A DNA stretch of 64,000 nucleotides. Source: G965220075 sp965220075 (lineage in GTDB: Bacteria > Chloroflexota > UBA11872). Shown one piece after another: positions 9,029 through 17,817 of this stretch; position 1 is the stretch's first letter; the number at the start of each line of letters is the position of its first letter. Location: assembly GCA_965220075.1 (NCBI GenBank), contig OZ244806.1:1550001-1614000 (forward strand), in the 5' to 3' direction. Under the pieces are notes generated by a model. The model ran no database searches, was not told the origin of the DNA, and was given only the letters and a program-made list of their open reading frames with translations. The position numbers were made by a program, and so were the translations under genes.

Positions 9029-9484
9029 ATGTTGCTTACAGGAAGTGTTCACGTGGGGTTCACGGTCGCTGACATGGACCGCTCGGTCGCGTTCTACAGC
9101 GCGTTGCTTGGCGTGGAGCCGTATTTCCGCCGCTACTTCGATGATCCGTTCGTGAGCAGCATCGTCGGCTATCCAAACTGCAAGATGGAGGTCGCCGGCT
9201 TCTGCTTGCCCGGCACCGAGATGGAGCTCGAGCTGCTGCGTTACCACGAGCCCGCGCCGGGCCGGGTTGACATGGAGACCTACAACGTAGGGAACGGCCA
9301 TCTGTGCTTCCAGGTTGAGGACTGGGACGCCGCCTACGGCCGTCTACAGGCGCTCGGCGCCGAGTTCCGCAATCCCGAGGCGGCCGAGAACACCGTGGCG
9401 GGTCCGTTCCTGGGGGCCACCAACGTCTACCTGCGCGACCCGGACGGAATAACCATCGAGCTCACCAAGGCGCCCACGGACTGA
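9029..9484 (+). CDS. VOC superfamily (glyoxalase/dioxygenase-fold) protein
   Basis: The 151-residue protein has paired beta-alpha-beta modules. The N-terminal module starts GSVHVGFTVADMDRSVAFYS and the C-terminal one ends VYLRDPDGITIELTK. Candidate metal ligands are His in the first strand (HVGF), His in NGHLCFQV and Glu in ITIEL. ATG 9029 is chosen because GAGG lies six bases upstream. Function could be a lyase, epimerase or dioxygenase; nothing in the neighbourhood fixes the substrate. Confidence 0.8.
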   Translation: MLLTGSVHVGFTVADMDRSVAFYSALLGVEPYFRRYFDDPFVSSIVGYPNCKMEVAGFCLPGTEMELELLRYHEPAPGRVDMETYNVGNGHLCFQVEDWDAAYGRLQALGAEFRNPEAAENTVAGPFLGATNVYLRDPDGITIELTKAPTD

Positions 9485-9539
9485 GGGGCTCGCGCGCGCG
9501 GGCCGCGCCGACGCTCGCTGCCCAACCGCTGCGTCGGTT

Positions 9540-10379
9540 CTAGCCGGCCCCGGTCTCCTCGTTGAAGAGATCGCGCATGAGCGCGGTCTCGGAAATGCAG
9601 TCCACCCGGTTCGTGTCCATCCAGTCGTCCCACACGTACTCGATGGCGAAATAGCCCGGATAGCCGCCTGCCTCCAGCGCCCGAATGATGCGTCGATAGT
9701 CGACCGTCCCTTCGGACGAGACCGCCTGAATCAGCCCCACTCCGCCGTGGCGCGCGTGGAAATGCCGCGTGTACGGGATGAGCGCGTCGACGTCCTCCTC
9801 GGGGATTCCCTGGAAGACGAAGTGGGTGTAGTCGAGGGTCAGCTTTACGTCGGGCGCCTGCTCGACAAGCTCGAGCGTCGTCTCCACGGTCGGCACTATC
9901 GAGCCGACGTGAGGCTCAACGGAAACCTGCACGCCTTGCTCTTTGGCCAGCTCGGCGCACCACTGCAAGCCCTCCGCGGAGCGGGCGCGCGAGTCCTTGT
10001 CGTCCACGCCCGGCCAGGGCATGCCCGGCGCGATGGTCATGCCGGGCGTGCCTACCCCGCTTGCGAACTCGAGCAGCGCTGGAAACGCCTCACGGGTCGC
10101 GCTGCGCACCGCGGCGTCCGGGTGATTGATCGCGACCTTGCCCAGATCCTTGTCGAGCAGGGCGAACACCTCCGCCACTTCCACGCCCGCGCGGTCGCAT
10201 ATCCCCTTGACTTCCCGCGCGGTCCCAGCCGGATCGGCGATAACTCGCGTGGGCGTGTAGGTGTGCTGCCGCGAGAACACGCAAATGTCGAACCCCGGAA
10301 TGCCCAGGTCTTTGACCACGTGGCAGGCCATTTCGAAGGAGAGTTTGGGAAAGGCTGAATCGCCGCATGCCAGCTTCAT
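9540..10379 (-). CDS. Sugar phosphate isomerase/epimerase-type TIM barrel
   Basis: This is a 279-residue AP-endonuclease-2/xylose-isomerase-like TIM barrel. Features include a start with MKLACGDSAFPKLSFEMA, a conserved Glu in VSVEPHVGS, a DYTHF metal-site segment, FHARHGG, and a final Glu in YFAIEYVWDD. Such enzymes isomerise or epimerise sugars and polyols, or dehydrate inosose. ATG 10379 is used because the longer upstream frame has no family similarity. It faces away from the DUF3830 gene, and the intervening 160 bases should contain divergent promoters. Confidence 0.8.
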   Translation of the reverse strand: MKLACGDSAFPKLSFEMACHVVKDLGIPGFDICVFSRQHTYTPTRVIADPAGTAREVKGICDRAGVEVAEVFALLDKDLGKVAINHPDAAVRSATREAFPALLEFASGVGTPGMTIAPGMPWPGVDDKDSRARSAEGLQWCAELAKEQGVQVSVEPHVGSIVPTVETTLELVEQAPDVKLTLDYTHFVFQGIPEEDVDALIPYTRHFHARHGGVGLIQAVSSEGTVDYRRIIRALEAGGYPGYFAIEYVWDDWMDTNRVDCISETALMRDLFNEETGAG

Positions 10380-10541
10380 AGTTATGGTCACCCCGTCACC
10401 GACAATGGCGGCAACGATATCGCGGCGGAGTTTGGCCGTCCACGAGCGGGAGCACGGCCGGTCGCGGTATACGGCTGCTAGATGCAAGGATGAATGCGCG
10501 GCTCGTATGGGAACGAGGCCGTGCGCCCGAAGGGAGACCCT

Positions 10542-11054
10542 ATGCGCGCGAGCGGCTTGCCCGACGATAGCTCCAAGGCCGCGGACATACGCTCTGTCGC
10601 GGGAATCGAGCTCGAGCTGCCGGGCGCGCCGCCGGCCCGCTTCCGCTTGCTCTGGGACCAAGCCCCGCGGACCTGCGCGGCCGTCGTTCCGGCGCTGCCC
10701 GATACGGCCGAGTGCCTGCACGCCATCTACTCCGGCACCGTGGCGGCGTTTTACTTCGATCCCTCGGTTGTCGCTCCGCGCGAGAACGCCACCACCTGCC
10801 TGATTCCTGGGGATCTGGTCTTTACGCACTACGACGCCGGAGTGCGTCACGGTCACCTGGAGCCCCTCAGCGAGGTCTACTGGCCCTACGACCGCTATGC
10901 GCGCCCCACCATTCCGGGCCAGTTCGTAACCCTCGACGCCGCCAACGTGTTCGGCTCGTACGAGGGAACGGCGGAGGTCTGGCGCGCCTTTGCCGCCCGC
11001 TGCGAGCGCCTGCGCTACGACGGAACCGCCATGGTTACGGTAAGGACCTACTGA
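10542..11054 (+). CDS. DUF3830 family protein (cyclophilin-like fold)
   Basis: The 170-residue protein resembles DUF3830, whose members have a cyclophilin-like barrel of unknown function. Family features are RLLWDQAPRTCAAVVPALP, HAIYSGTVAAF and a later GDLVFTHYDAGVRHGH segment. ATG 10542 is chosen because AGGGAG lies five bases before it. It is followed after 66 bases by an amidohydrolase. DUF3830 genes are often near hydrolases and ABC importers (recollection, not checked). Confidence 0.7.
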   Translation: MRASGLPDDSSKAADIRSVAGIELELPGAPPARFRLLWDQAPRTCAAVVPALPDTAECLHAIYSGTVAAFYFDPSVVAPRENATTCLIPGDLVFTHYDAGVRHGHLEPLSEVYWPYDRYARPTIPGQFVTLDAANVFGSYEGTAEVWRAFAARCERLRYDGTAMVTVRTY

Positions 11055-11120
11055 GTCATGCGCGGGCCCACGGCACTCCCTGTACGCGCATTACCCGGGC
11101 CTCTGTCAGAGGAGATGTAA

Positions 11121-11957
11121 ATGATTGTCGACGTCCACACCCATAACATTCAGCCCGAGGACTTCAGCGACTTCAGTCTGCGTGCCATGGAGCGAGCCGG
11201 TCTTGCGCTGAAGCCCTTCTCCTTCGAAACCTACGCGGCCCACATGCGGACCGTCGACCGGTCGATCCTGTTTGGCGTGCGCGCCGTGGCGTCCGGCTGG
11301 GCGTGTCCCAACGATCGCACGGCCGAGTGGGTCCGAAGGGACCCGGATCGGATCATCGGCTTCGCCGCCATCGACCCGATGGAAGACGACCACCTCGAGG
11401 AGCTGGAACGCGGTGTGGAGGACCTTGGGCTGCGCGGCGTCAAGCTCTACCCCGTGCTGGGTCGCTACAGCCCGGCCGACCCGCTGGTGTTCCCGCTCTA
11501 CGCCGAAGCGCAGCGCAGGGACCTTCCGGTCCTGCTCCACGTGGGCACGCATCCCCAGCCCAACGCCTTGCTGAAGCACAGCCTGCCGCTGCTGATCGAC
11601 GAGGTCGCACAGGTGTTCCCGGACCTCAGGATCGTGATCGCGCACATGGCGCACCCCTGGCAGCGCGAGTGCGCCGTGGTCCTGCGCAAGCACCCCAACG
11701 TATACGCGGACGTCTCCGGCGGAGGCTGGGTGCGCCCCTACCAGGCCTGGCAGGCGCTGGTGCTCATGTGCGAGTGGGGCGTGACCGACAAGCTGCTCTT
11801 CGGCTCCGACTTCCCGCTCTGGACGCCGCTCGAGGGCATGGAGGGAATGCGGCGCCTGAACCGGCAGGTCGAGGGCACCAACCTTCCCCGCGTGCCCGAG
11901 GAAGTGGTGGAGGGCATCATTCACCGCGATTCGCTGCCGCTGCTGGGATTGGCTTAG
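11121..11957 (+). CDS. Amidohydrolase 2 family metal-dependent hydrolase
   Basis: The 278-residue TIM-barrel hydrolase has VDVHTHN (HxH) at residues 3-9, GVKLYP near residue 110, LLHVGTH, IVIAHMAH and a C-terminal GSDFP aspartate. This is the ligand order of the ACMSD/2-pyrone-4,6-dicarboxylate hydrolase group. It would hydrolyse or decarboxylate a small carboxylated or lactone substrate. A strong AGAGGAG precedes the ATG. It probably shares a transcript with the DUF3830 gene upstream. Confidence 0.85.
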   Translation: MIVDVHTHNIQPEDFSDFSLRAMERAGLALKPFSFETYAAHMRTVDRSILFGVRAVASGWACPNDRTAEWVRRDPDRIIGFAAIDPMEDDHLEELERGVEDLGLRGVKLYPVLGRYSPADPLVFPLYAEAQRRDLPVLLHVGTHPQPNALLKHSLPLLIDEVAQVFPDLRIVIAHMAHPWQRECAVVLRKHPNVYADVSGGGWVRPYQAWQALVLMCEWGVTDKLLFGSDFPLWTPLEGMEGMRRLNRQVEGTNLPRVPEEVVEGIIHRDSLPLLGLA

Positions 11958-12046
11958 GCGTAGAGCCCGCACACAGCGCCAGTCGCTCCGACGCCCCCCC
12001 GCTCGATCGCGATTCGCCGCATCGGCGCCCCTTTGCCCGGCGGCGG

Positions 12047-12100
12047 GTCATTCTGATCGAGGCTAGGAGGTGACCGGTTGCTTGCTCCGCTCGGCATGAC
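12047..12100. repeat. REP-like element with imperfect inverted ends
   Basis: The 54-bp segment begins GTCATTCTGATCGAG and ends CTCCGCTCGGCATGAC. The ends are imperfect inverted repeats, with about two-thirds of the outer 16 bases pairing. This resembles the dispersed GTCATTCTGA...TCAGAATGAC-type repeats of many bacterial genomes. Only one copy is in the window, so repetition is inferred. Confidence 0.4.
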
Positions 12101-12292
12101 ACATGTCGATTCCGGGCGCCCCTGCGGATCGCGGCGCAGCCCCGCTCCAGCACGTAGTCGCGCGGCGGCGCCAGCCTCTCGAAGCTCGGCGGGCGTGGTC
12201 CTGTTGCTTCACCGCGCCGCGGTCGTCCGCTGTGCGATTCTTCCAGTAGGGCCGCACAAGCGCCCGTGCGCGAGGGCATTTCGATCCACGCT

Positions 12293-12321
12293 TTGACATG
12301 TGAGAAGGGTCTGCGTAGCTT
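12293..12321 (+). promoter_or_regulatory. Candidate sigma-70-type promoter upstream of permease
   Basis: A perfect TTGACA at 12293-12298 is followed, after exactly 17 bases, by TAGCTT, a 3/6 match to the -10 consensus. The permease GTG lies about 160 bases downstream. This is sequence matching only. Confidence 0.3.
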
Positions 12322-12482
12322 CCACGCATGGAGCCCTTGAACCGGTTGGCGCACGGAGAACGGCTGCGAGGCGCCCACGGACGCGTCCGTAAGCGCAAGC
12401 AACTGGAGGGCCGGCTAAGCCGGCACTGTTCACGAACGCCCGCGCGCCGCTCGGACGGTGAGAACCTGCTCGGGTTTGACAC

Positions 12483-13493
12483 GTGATCAGATATCTGGTT
12501 CGCCGGATCGCCTATGTCGTCATCTCGTTCTTCCTGCTGAGCGTGGTTTCGTGGATCGTAATCCTGCTTCCGCCCGGCGACTACGTCACCAGCTACATCA
12601 GCGCGTTGCGTGCTTCCGGCGATTTGGTCGACATCGAGGAAGAGGCGTCGCTGCGCGCCTACTACGGCCTCGACGAGAGCATGGTCACACAGTACTTCAA
12701 GTGGATAACCCGCTTTGTCAGAGGGGATCTGGGGCTGTCTTTCGGGTCGACCCGGCTGCAGGAGCAACCCGTAATCAAGCTTCTCCAGGAGGTCGTGCCC
12801 TGGACGGTGATGATGTCGCTGATATCGCTGTCATTCGTCTATCTGATCGCCGTACCGGCCGGGATCTGGGCGGCCACGCATCAATACCGGCTAAGCGACT
12901 ACGTGATCGCAGTCGCGGGATTCATCGGCATGGCCACGCCCAACTTCATGCTGGCATTGCTGCTGATGGTCATGCTGTTTCGCTACTTCGATATCAGTGC
13001 GGGCGGACTCTTCTCGGCTGGCTACGGCCTCGCTCCGTGGAGTCTGGAGAAGGTTTGGGACCTCATTCAACACCTCTGGGTGCCCGTCGTCGTCACCGCC
13101 ACGGCTGGTACGGCTGGGCTCATTCGGCAGATGCGCGCGGTGATGCTGGATGAGCTTGGCAAGCAGTACGTCATCACCGCGCGCGCCAAAGGCGTCGGCG
13201 AGCTGAAGCTTCTGTTCAAATACCCGGTGCGCCTTGCGATGAACCCCATCGTCAGCGCGGTCGGGTTCATCTTCCCAGGACTGTTCAGCGGGGCCGCCGT
13301 CACCGCCATTGTGCTGAGCCTGCCCATGACGGGCGCCGTGCTGCTAAGGGCGCTGCGGCAGCAGGACATGTTCCTGGCCGGCAGCATCATCATGATCGAA
13401 GCCGCTCTGGTGATCGTGGGCGTTGCTGTCTCGGACATCCTGCTCGTGCTGCTCGACCCGCGCATCCGCATGGAAAGATCGGCGCCCTCGTAG
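12483..13493 (+). CDS. Orphan DppB/OppB-type ABC transporter permease
   Basis: The 336-residue protein starts MIRYLVRRIAYVVISFFLLS, the standard DppB/OppB opening. It carries the cytoplasmic EAA loop (ITARAKGVGELKLLFKYPVR) and ends with the LDPRIR motif common to these permeases. It would form half of a peptide, nickel or oligosaccharide import channel. No DppC-type partner, ATPase or binding protein is adjacent; those are at 25.7-27.8 kb (binding protein) and 44.7-48.8 kb (BCDF). It is either an orphan that borrows partners or the residue of a dismantled operon. Confidence 0.88.
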   Translation: MIRYLVRRIAYVVISFFLLSVVSWIVILLPPGDYVTSYISALRASGDLVDIEEEASLRAYYGLDESMVTQYFKWITRFVRGDLGLSFGSTRLQEQPVIKLLQEVVPWTVMMSLISLSFVYLIAVPAGIWAATHQYRLSDYVIAVAGFIGMATPNFMLALLLMVMLFRYFDISAGGLFSAGYGLAPWSLEKVWDLIQHLWVPVVVTATAGTAGLIRQMRAVMLDELGKQYVITARAKGVGELKLLFKYPVRLAMNPIVSAVGFIFPGLFSGAAVTAIVLSLPMTGAVLLRALRQQDMFLAGSIIMIEAALVIVGVAVSDILLVLLDPRIRMERSAPS

Positions 13494-13511
13494 CGCGCAA
13501 GCGCCGAGCCA

Positions 13512-13529
13512 CCCCCGGTGTTGCGGGGG
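13512..13529 (+). terminator. Hairpin after permease gene
   Basis: CCCCCG and CGGGGG pair around loop GTGTTG, 18 bases past the permease stop. No U-run follows, so it may be only a transcript-end stabiliser. Confidence 0.3.
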
Positions 13530-13746
13530 GGCGCGGCGGCGACACACAACTGAACCGCCCCGGCTCCCGCTTACCGCGGCGGGATCTCGTCGTGCCGGTG
13601 TCCATTGAGTCGACGACTGACGCCCGCATCACGCAACGCCGGCCTCGGCGCCGTGATCCCGTCCGCGCTCAGGTCCTGCCTCTATTGGCGGCCATGCAGA
13701 GGCTGGTCGCCCGGGGTCCAGTCAGCCCCCTGTGTCCACTGCTTCC

Positions 13747-15033
13747 CTAGGAGGGCACCGTGAGCGGCGCCAGCATCTCGTCGGTGATGTAGCGCCCCAG
13801 CGAAAACACTTTCCGGTCGGTGTACCAGAAGATGCGCTTGCCGTTGTGCTCCGTAAGGCTGGCGTACATCGAGAGCCACCACATGTAGAGCGGATAGACG
13901 CCGACCTTCTGCGTATCGAAGAGCAGCATTGGCTCGCTGAACCAGACCGGCTGGTGCGCGTCGGGCCGGAACTCACCCACCGCCATGAACTGCGGTCTTC
14001 TGCTCTCCAGCGCCAGCGGCCCGCGGCCGCCGTAGCCCCAGCCGTCGTGATTCTGGAGGAAGAGCAGATAGCGTCCGTCCTCCAGTCGAAACATGGGTGA
14101 CGGCGCGATCGGATTCAGCACAAAATCGCCGCCGTCGCGGTAGCGCAGGATCTCGGTGCGCCGCCACGTGTGCCCGTCGTCGTCCGAGACTGTGTACCAG
14201 ATCTGCCCGTTCGAGGTGCGCATCTCGGTGAACAGGCGCCCGTCGGGCAGCAGCACTATGCCCGGCTCCTGGCAGAAAGAGTATCCCTGCGAGGCGTGCG
14301 GCTCGAAGGAGATGGTGACCTCGACCAGGTCCTCGTCGTCCGGCAGGAAGGTAATCTGCACGTCCTCGGGCCGCGGTTCGTCGTCGATATTCTCGAAACG
14401 CAGGAACTCCGAGCGGCACTCCCCGAACGGGGCCCAGGCGCCCATGTGGCTGGCGTCGAGGGGCGGGCGCACCTCCGAGGCGGTGGACCGCGTAGCCGGC
14501 ACGATGTGCCGTCCCTTGGCGTCGCGAACGGGCTTTTGCCAGACGATGCAGCGCTCCAGCACCTCAGGGTCGGGATGGTCCCACTTGGTGCGCCGGAAAC
14601 GGGTCTTCACGTCGCTGCCGATCCACGAGTGGCCGTCGTCGTCCGAGTACTTGCAGCGCAGCAGGGCGTTTATGCGGCCCTCGCCGATGCCGTAGGACTC
14701 GTTGTAGAAGCAGTAGATACGCCCGTTCTTGCTGATCACGGGGAACCCGAAGCTGCAATCCTGGCCGGGCTCTCCCCGCGGACCGTCGATCCACTGCGGC
14801 TCGGTCCAGCTGACGCCGCCGTCGGTGCTGCGCGCGTAGACCACCGCCAGCGCGCTCTCGGTAACGCTCAGGGTCCAGATCGCGAGCAGATCGCCGCCCG
14901 GCGTGACGTCAACCAGCACGTGATCCTGGTGCTCGCCGTAGCTCGTCGGCTCCTTGGGCAGGCTCAACACCAGGTCGGGGTTGGTCCGCCGCCAGTCACC
15001 GCTGTAGCACTCGTAGTCGCCCTCTACCGGCAT
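13747..15033 (-). CDS. Sialidase/BNR-repeat family protein
   Basis: The 428-residue protein is predicted to form a six-bladed beta-propeller. Asp-box motifs (SxDxGxxW) are visible as STDGGVSW, SDDDGHSW and SDDDGHTW. No signal peptide is seen, so it may be cytoplasmic. The fold covers exo-sialidases and other retaining or lytic enzymes; the catalytic Arg triad cannot be assigned with confidence. It lies 52 bases after the rhamnosidase gene in the same direction, with GGAGGGGG before its ATG, so the two probably form an operon for glycan breakdown. Confidence 0.75.
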   Translation of the reverse strand: MPVEGDYECYSGDWRRTNPDLVLSLPKEPTSYGEHQDHVLVDVTPGGDLLAIWTLSVTESALAVVYARSTDGGVSWTEPQWIDGPRGEPGQDCSFGFPVISKNGRIYCFYNESYGIGEGRINALLRCKYSDDDGHSWIGSDVKTRFRRTKWDHPDPEVLERCIVWQKPVRDAKGRHIVPATRSTASEVRPPLDASHMGAWAPFGECRSEFLRFENIDDEPRPEDVQITFLPDDEDLVEVTISFEPHASQGYSFCQEPGIVLLPDGRLFTEMRTSNGQIWYTVSDDDGHTWRRTEILRYRDGGDFVLNPIAPSPMFRLEDGRYLLFLQNHDGWGYGGRGPLALESRRPQFMAVGEFRPDAHQPVWFSEPMLLFDTQKVGVYPLYMWWLSMYASLTEHNGKRIFWYTDRKVFSLGRYITDEMLAPLTVPS

Positions 15034-15085
15034 CGCTCAGCCCCCTCCTGTTGCGCCGCGTCCCGTTCGACCGAGCGCCGCGCCG

Positions 15086-17701
15086 CTATATCCCCTGAGA
15101 CCCACCGCGCATTTCGATCCTGTGTACGCCCGACTGCACGGTCAGCAGCACGCTGGCGCCTTCCAAGCGTACGCCGGCGCCTGGTTCTGTCAGGTCCACG
15201 ACCGCGCCGTTGTGCAGCAGCTCTTGACGTGTCTCTGAGTCACGGGCTAGGACAAGCTCCGCCGTGATCCCGTCCGGGATCTCGGTTTCGACCGCCAGGC
15301 CGCTTTGCTCTTGCCGCCACGCCACTTCGATGTCGCCCTGCGGCGCCGGAAACACCCCGCGTGCCCATTCCAGGCCGCCGGGGCGGGGCTGGATTCGACA
15401 GCGCGCGAATCCCGGCGCGGTCGGCGTCACGCCGAGCAGCTGTGTCGAGATTGCGTAGCCCACGTATACGCCGCCGCTGTGCACCAGGCTGCGGATACCG
15501 GCCGGCCGCAAGAGCCGCGCGCGGTCGCGCTCGGCGAAACCCGCGTCGTCCGAGATCGGGTTCCCGCCGGTGAACGGCCCCCAGCCCTCCCAGATCGTGG
15601 GGCTGTCGGTGGATTCGAGCATGAGCCGGTAGCGCTTGCGCATGAGGTCGATGGCCTCCCGCGCGAACCCGCGTGCCAGCAATCCGTCGATCACGTAGCA
15701 GAAGTAGAGTGGCGAGGCCTCCACCAGCTCCGCGCCGCCCTTGGCCAGGTGCGCGGCGATCTGACGCGCCTGGGCGTCCGACGCGATGTCGTATAGCAGC
15801 GCCAGCCCATTGGCCAGCTCGCTCGCCACTCCCGTGAGCGCGCCCCGGTGGAAGCTGTCCTCAAACGCGCCGCGCGCGGCGTTCCAGAAAACCCGCCTGA
15901 CGGCCGCGCGAACTTCGGCTTCAATCGCGCGCCACCGGTTTGCCTCCCGCTCGCGTCCCAGCTGCTCGGCAAGCCACACCGCGTCGTGCAGGCACTTTAC
16001 ATAAAGCATATTGGTGGCGCAGTTAGCGCCGCGCATATCGACCGGTGTCCAGTCCAGCCAGTTTTGCGCCGTGAGATCGCGCAGCAGACCTTCCTCGTCT
16101 CGATACGGCTCGTACCAATCCACCAGTCGCCGCACGCTGTCGTACAGCTCTTCGACCACGGCTCTTCGCCCGGTGAACAGGAAGTGCTCGCGCACGCGGC
16201 TGGGCCACTGCAGGAGGAACTGCGGAATGAAGTGAATCGTGGGGGAGTCGGGCGGGTAGGCCATCTGCATCATCCCGTCGCCCCGGTCGCTCAATGGGAA
16301 GAAGCGCAGGAAGCGGTCGGTCAGCGGCAGGCCGCCGTAGGCCACGTAGACCCCGTGCACACCGTGGCTCCCGTCTCCCGTGCTCCAGGCCACGCGCTCG
16401 CGGTAGGCGTCGCAGACGATCGTGTCCTCCATGTGCAGATAGGTCGTGTCGACGCAGGCCTGCCACAGGTTTGTCAGAAGGGCGTCGGAGCACTCGAAGC
16501 GGCCGCGCTGCTCGGCCGGGTACTGATACTCATTCACGGACACCGACTCGATGTGAACCGGCGCGTAGGTGCTCCGAACGGTGAGGTGCAGGTAGCGGAA
16601 TTGCTTGTACTCGCCCAGCTCCCAGGTTTGCTCGCCCGCGCGCGCGATGTAGCGATCGCCGTAGCGCAGAGCCGCCGGGATTCGCCCGCCTATCAGCTGC
16701 TCCCCGTAGGTCATGTCGAGAATCGTGCCTTCGGACGCCCGCAAGCGCACGCGTGGGAATCCGAATAGCTGGCGCCCGAAGTCCAGAATGATGAACGGGG
16801 CTCGAATTCCCTGCTCGTCCGCGAAGCGTCCCTGCAACTCGGCGGCGGATGCGTCTCCGCGCAGGACCGCCTCCGCGTTATCGGCCGCCGCGTGCTCGAG
16901 CGGGAAGTGCGTCTCCTGGTTCAGCAGCTCGGGGATATCCACCTGGCCCGGCCGCCCGAGGTCGATAGTTTCGCCCACCGTCACGATGCCGGCGGGGAGG
17001 GACTCCACTTCGCGCATCAAGGGAATCTCGCGCGCTTCCATCAGGAACCACTCGATATCTTCGGGCGGGATCACCCAGGCCGGCTGCCAGCCGGTGTCGT
17101 CGAATTCCGGCGCCATCCAATCGACCGGGTCGGCGTTCGCGTCGTAGACCTCCGTGGCGCCCACCAGGATGTTGATGTCATCGACGCCGCGGTCCCAGGC
17201 GTTCGCGGGTTGCACCCGCCAATCGGCATCCGTCGCGACGGTCAGGTCGTCTCCGTTAGGCAGTGTGATGTCGAGCTGCGCCCACAGCCCGGCGCGCTCG
17301 CCCACGGTGTAGGCGTTTCCGCTGAAGCTGTTCCATCCGTGCGAGCCGCGCGGAGTGCCGTACGTATAGGCCCGCACGGCGATGGTGTTCGATCCTGGGC
17401 GCAGCAAGGCCGCGACGTCGTGGGTGTCGTAGCTCTTGCGCCGCGGGTCGCTGCGGGCCGGTCCGCGGCCCACGTAGGCCCCGTTCACGTAGAGCAAGTA
17501 GCGGTCCGCGGCGCTGATGTGGAGCGAGCCGGCCGACGGCTGGTCCGCCAGATCGAACGTGCGGCGCGCGTAGAGGTAGAAGTGGTACGGCTTGGCCTCG
17601 CCCTCGATCCATATCCAGGCGGCGGTCCAATGGCGGACGGAAGAAACGTCCGTCTTGCCGTCCTGATTCACCCGTCTTCCCGGATCACGGTTGGGCCTCA
17701 T
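15086..17701 (-). CDS. GH78-type alpha-L-rhamnosidase
   Basis: The protein has about 871 residues. An N-terminal beta-sandwich (AADRYLLYVNGAYVGRGPARSD) matches the rhamnosidase N domain. The central (alpha/alpha)6 barrel contains DAYRERVAWSTGDG, the usual site of the catalytic acid and substrate-binding acidic residues. The C-terminal domain has the pattern GVTPTAPGF...IQP...EWARG. It would release terminal L-rhamnose from glycosides or polysaccharides. No signal peptide is present. I chose ATG 17701; GTG 17672 with GGGAAG upstream is an alternative. The longer upstream frame runs into the divergent gene and is low complexity. Confidence 0.85.
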   Translation of the reverse strand: MRPNRDPGRRVNQDGKTDVSSVRHWTAAWIWIEGEAKPYHFYLYARRTFDLADQPSAGSLHISAADRYLLYVNGAYVGRGPARSDPRRKSYDTHDVAALLRPGSNTIAVRAYTYGTPRGSHGWNSFSGNAYTVGERAGLWAQLDITLPNGDDLTVATDADWRVQPANAWDRGVDDINILVGATEVYDANADPVDWMAPEFDDTGWQPAWVIPPEDIEWFLMEAREIPLMREVESLPAGIVTVGETIDLGRPGQVDIPELLNQETHFPLEHAAADNAEAVLRGDASAAELQGRFADEQGIRAPFIILDFGRQLFGFPRVRLRASEGTILDMTYGEQLIGGRIPAALRYGDRYIARAGEQTWELGEYKQFRYLHLTVRSTYAPVHIESVSVNEYQYPAEQRGRFECSDALLTNLWQACVDTTYLHMEDTIVCDAYRERVAWSTGDGSHGVHGVYVAYGGLPLTDRFLRFFPLSDRGDGMMQMAYPPDSPTIHFIPQFLLQWPSRVREHFLFTGRRAVVEELYDSVRRLVDWYEPYRDEEGLLRDLTAQNWLDWTPVDMRGANCATNMLYVKCLHDAVWLAEQLGREREANRWRAIEAEVRAAVRRVFWNAARGAFEDSFHRGALTGVASELANGLALLYDIASDAQARQIAAHLAKGGAELVEASPLYFCYVIDGLLARGFAREAIDLMRKRYRLMLESTDSPTIWEGWGPFTGGNPISDDAGFAERDRARLLRPAGIRSLVHSGGVYVGYAISTQLLGVTPTAPGFARCRIQPRPGGLEWARGVFPAPQGDIEVAWRQEQSGLAVETEIPDGITAELVLARDSETRQELLHNGAVVDLTEPGAGVRLEGASVLLTVQSGVHRIEMRGGSQGI

Positions 17702-17817
17702 GCCTGCGATCAGAGCCGCAGACTGCAATGCGGGAGTATGCGGCTCGGCGCTGAGTACGTCGAACGCGCGGGCGCCTAGACTGAGCCGTAACCCATGAAG
17801 GGCTGTGAGAACCGTAG

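Larger units (their letters stand above)
11958..12482. other. 525-bp non-coding stretch
   Basis: I see no convincing gene here. It holds a 54-bp imperfect inverted repeat (12047-12100) and a possible promoter (12293-12321). The rest is GC-rich sequence without the codon pattern of the flanking genes. Small reading frames on the minus strand have Arg/Ser-rich shadow composition. Confidence 0.5.

Noticed and set aside
10380..10856. Longer N-terminus for the sugar isomerase
   Set aside because: It overlaps the DUF3830 gene on the other strand and lacks family similarity; MKLACGD is the natural start.
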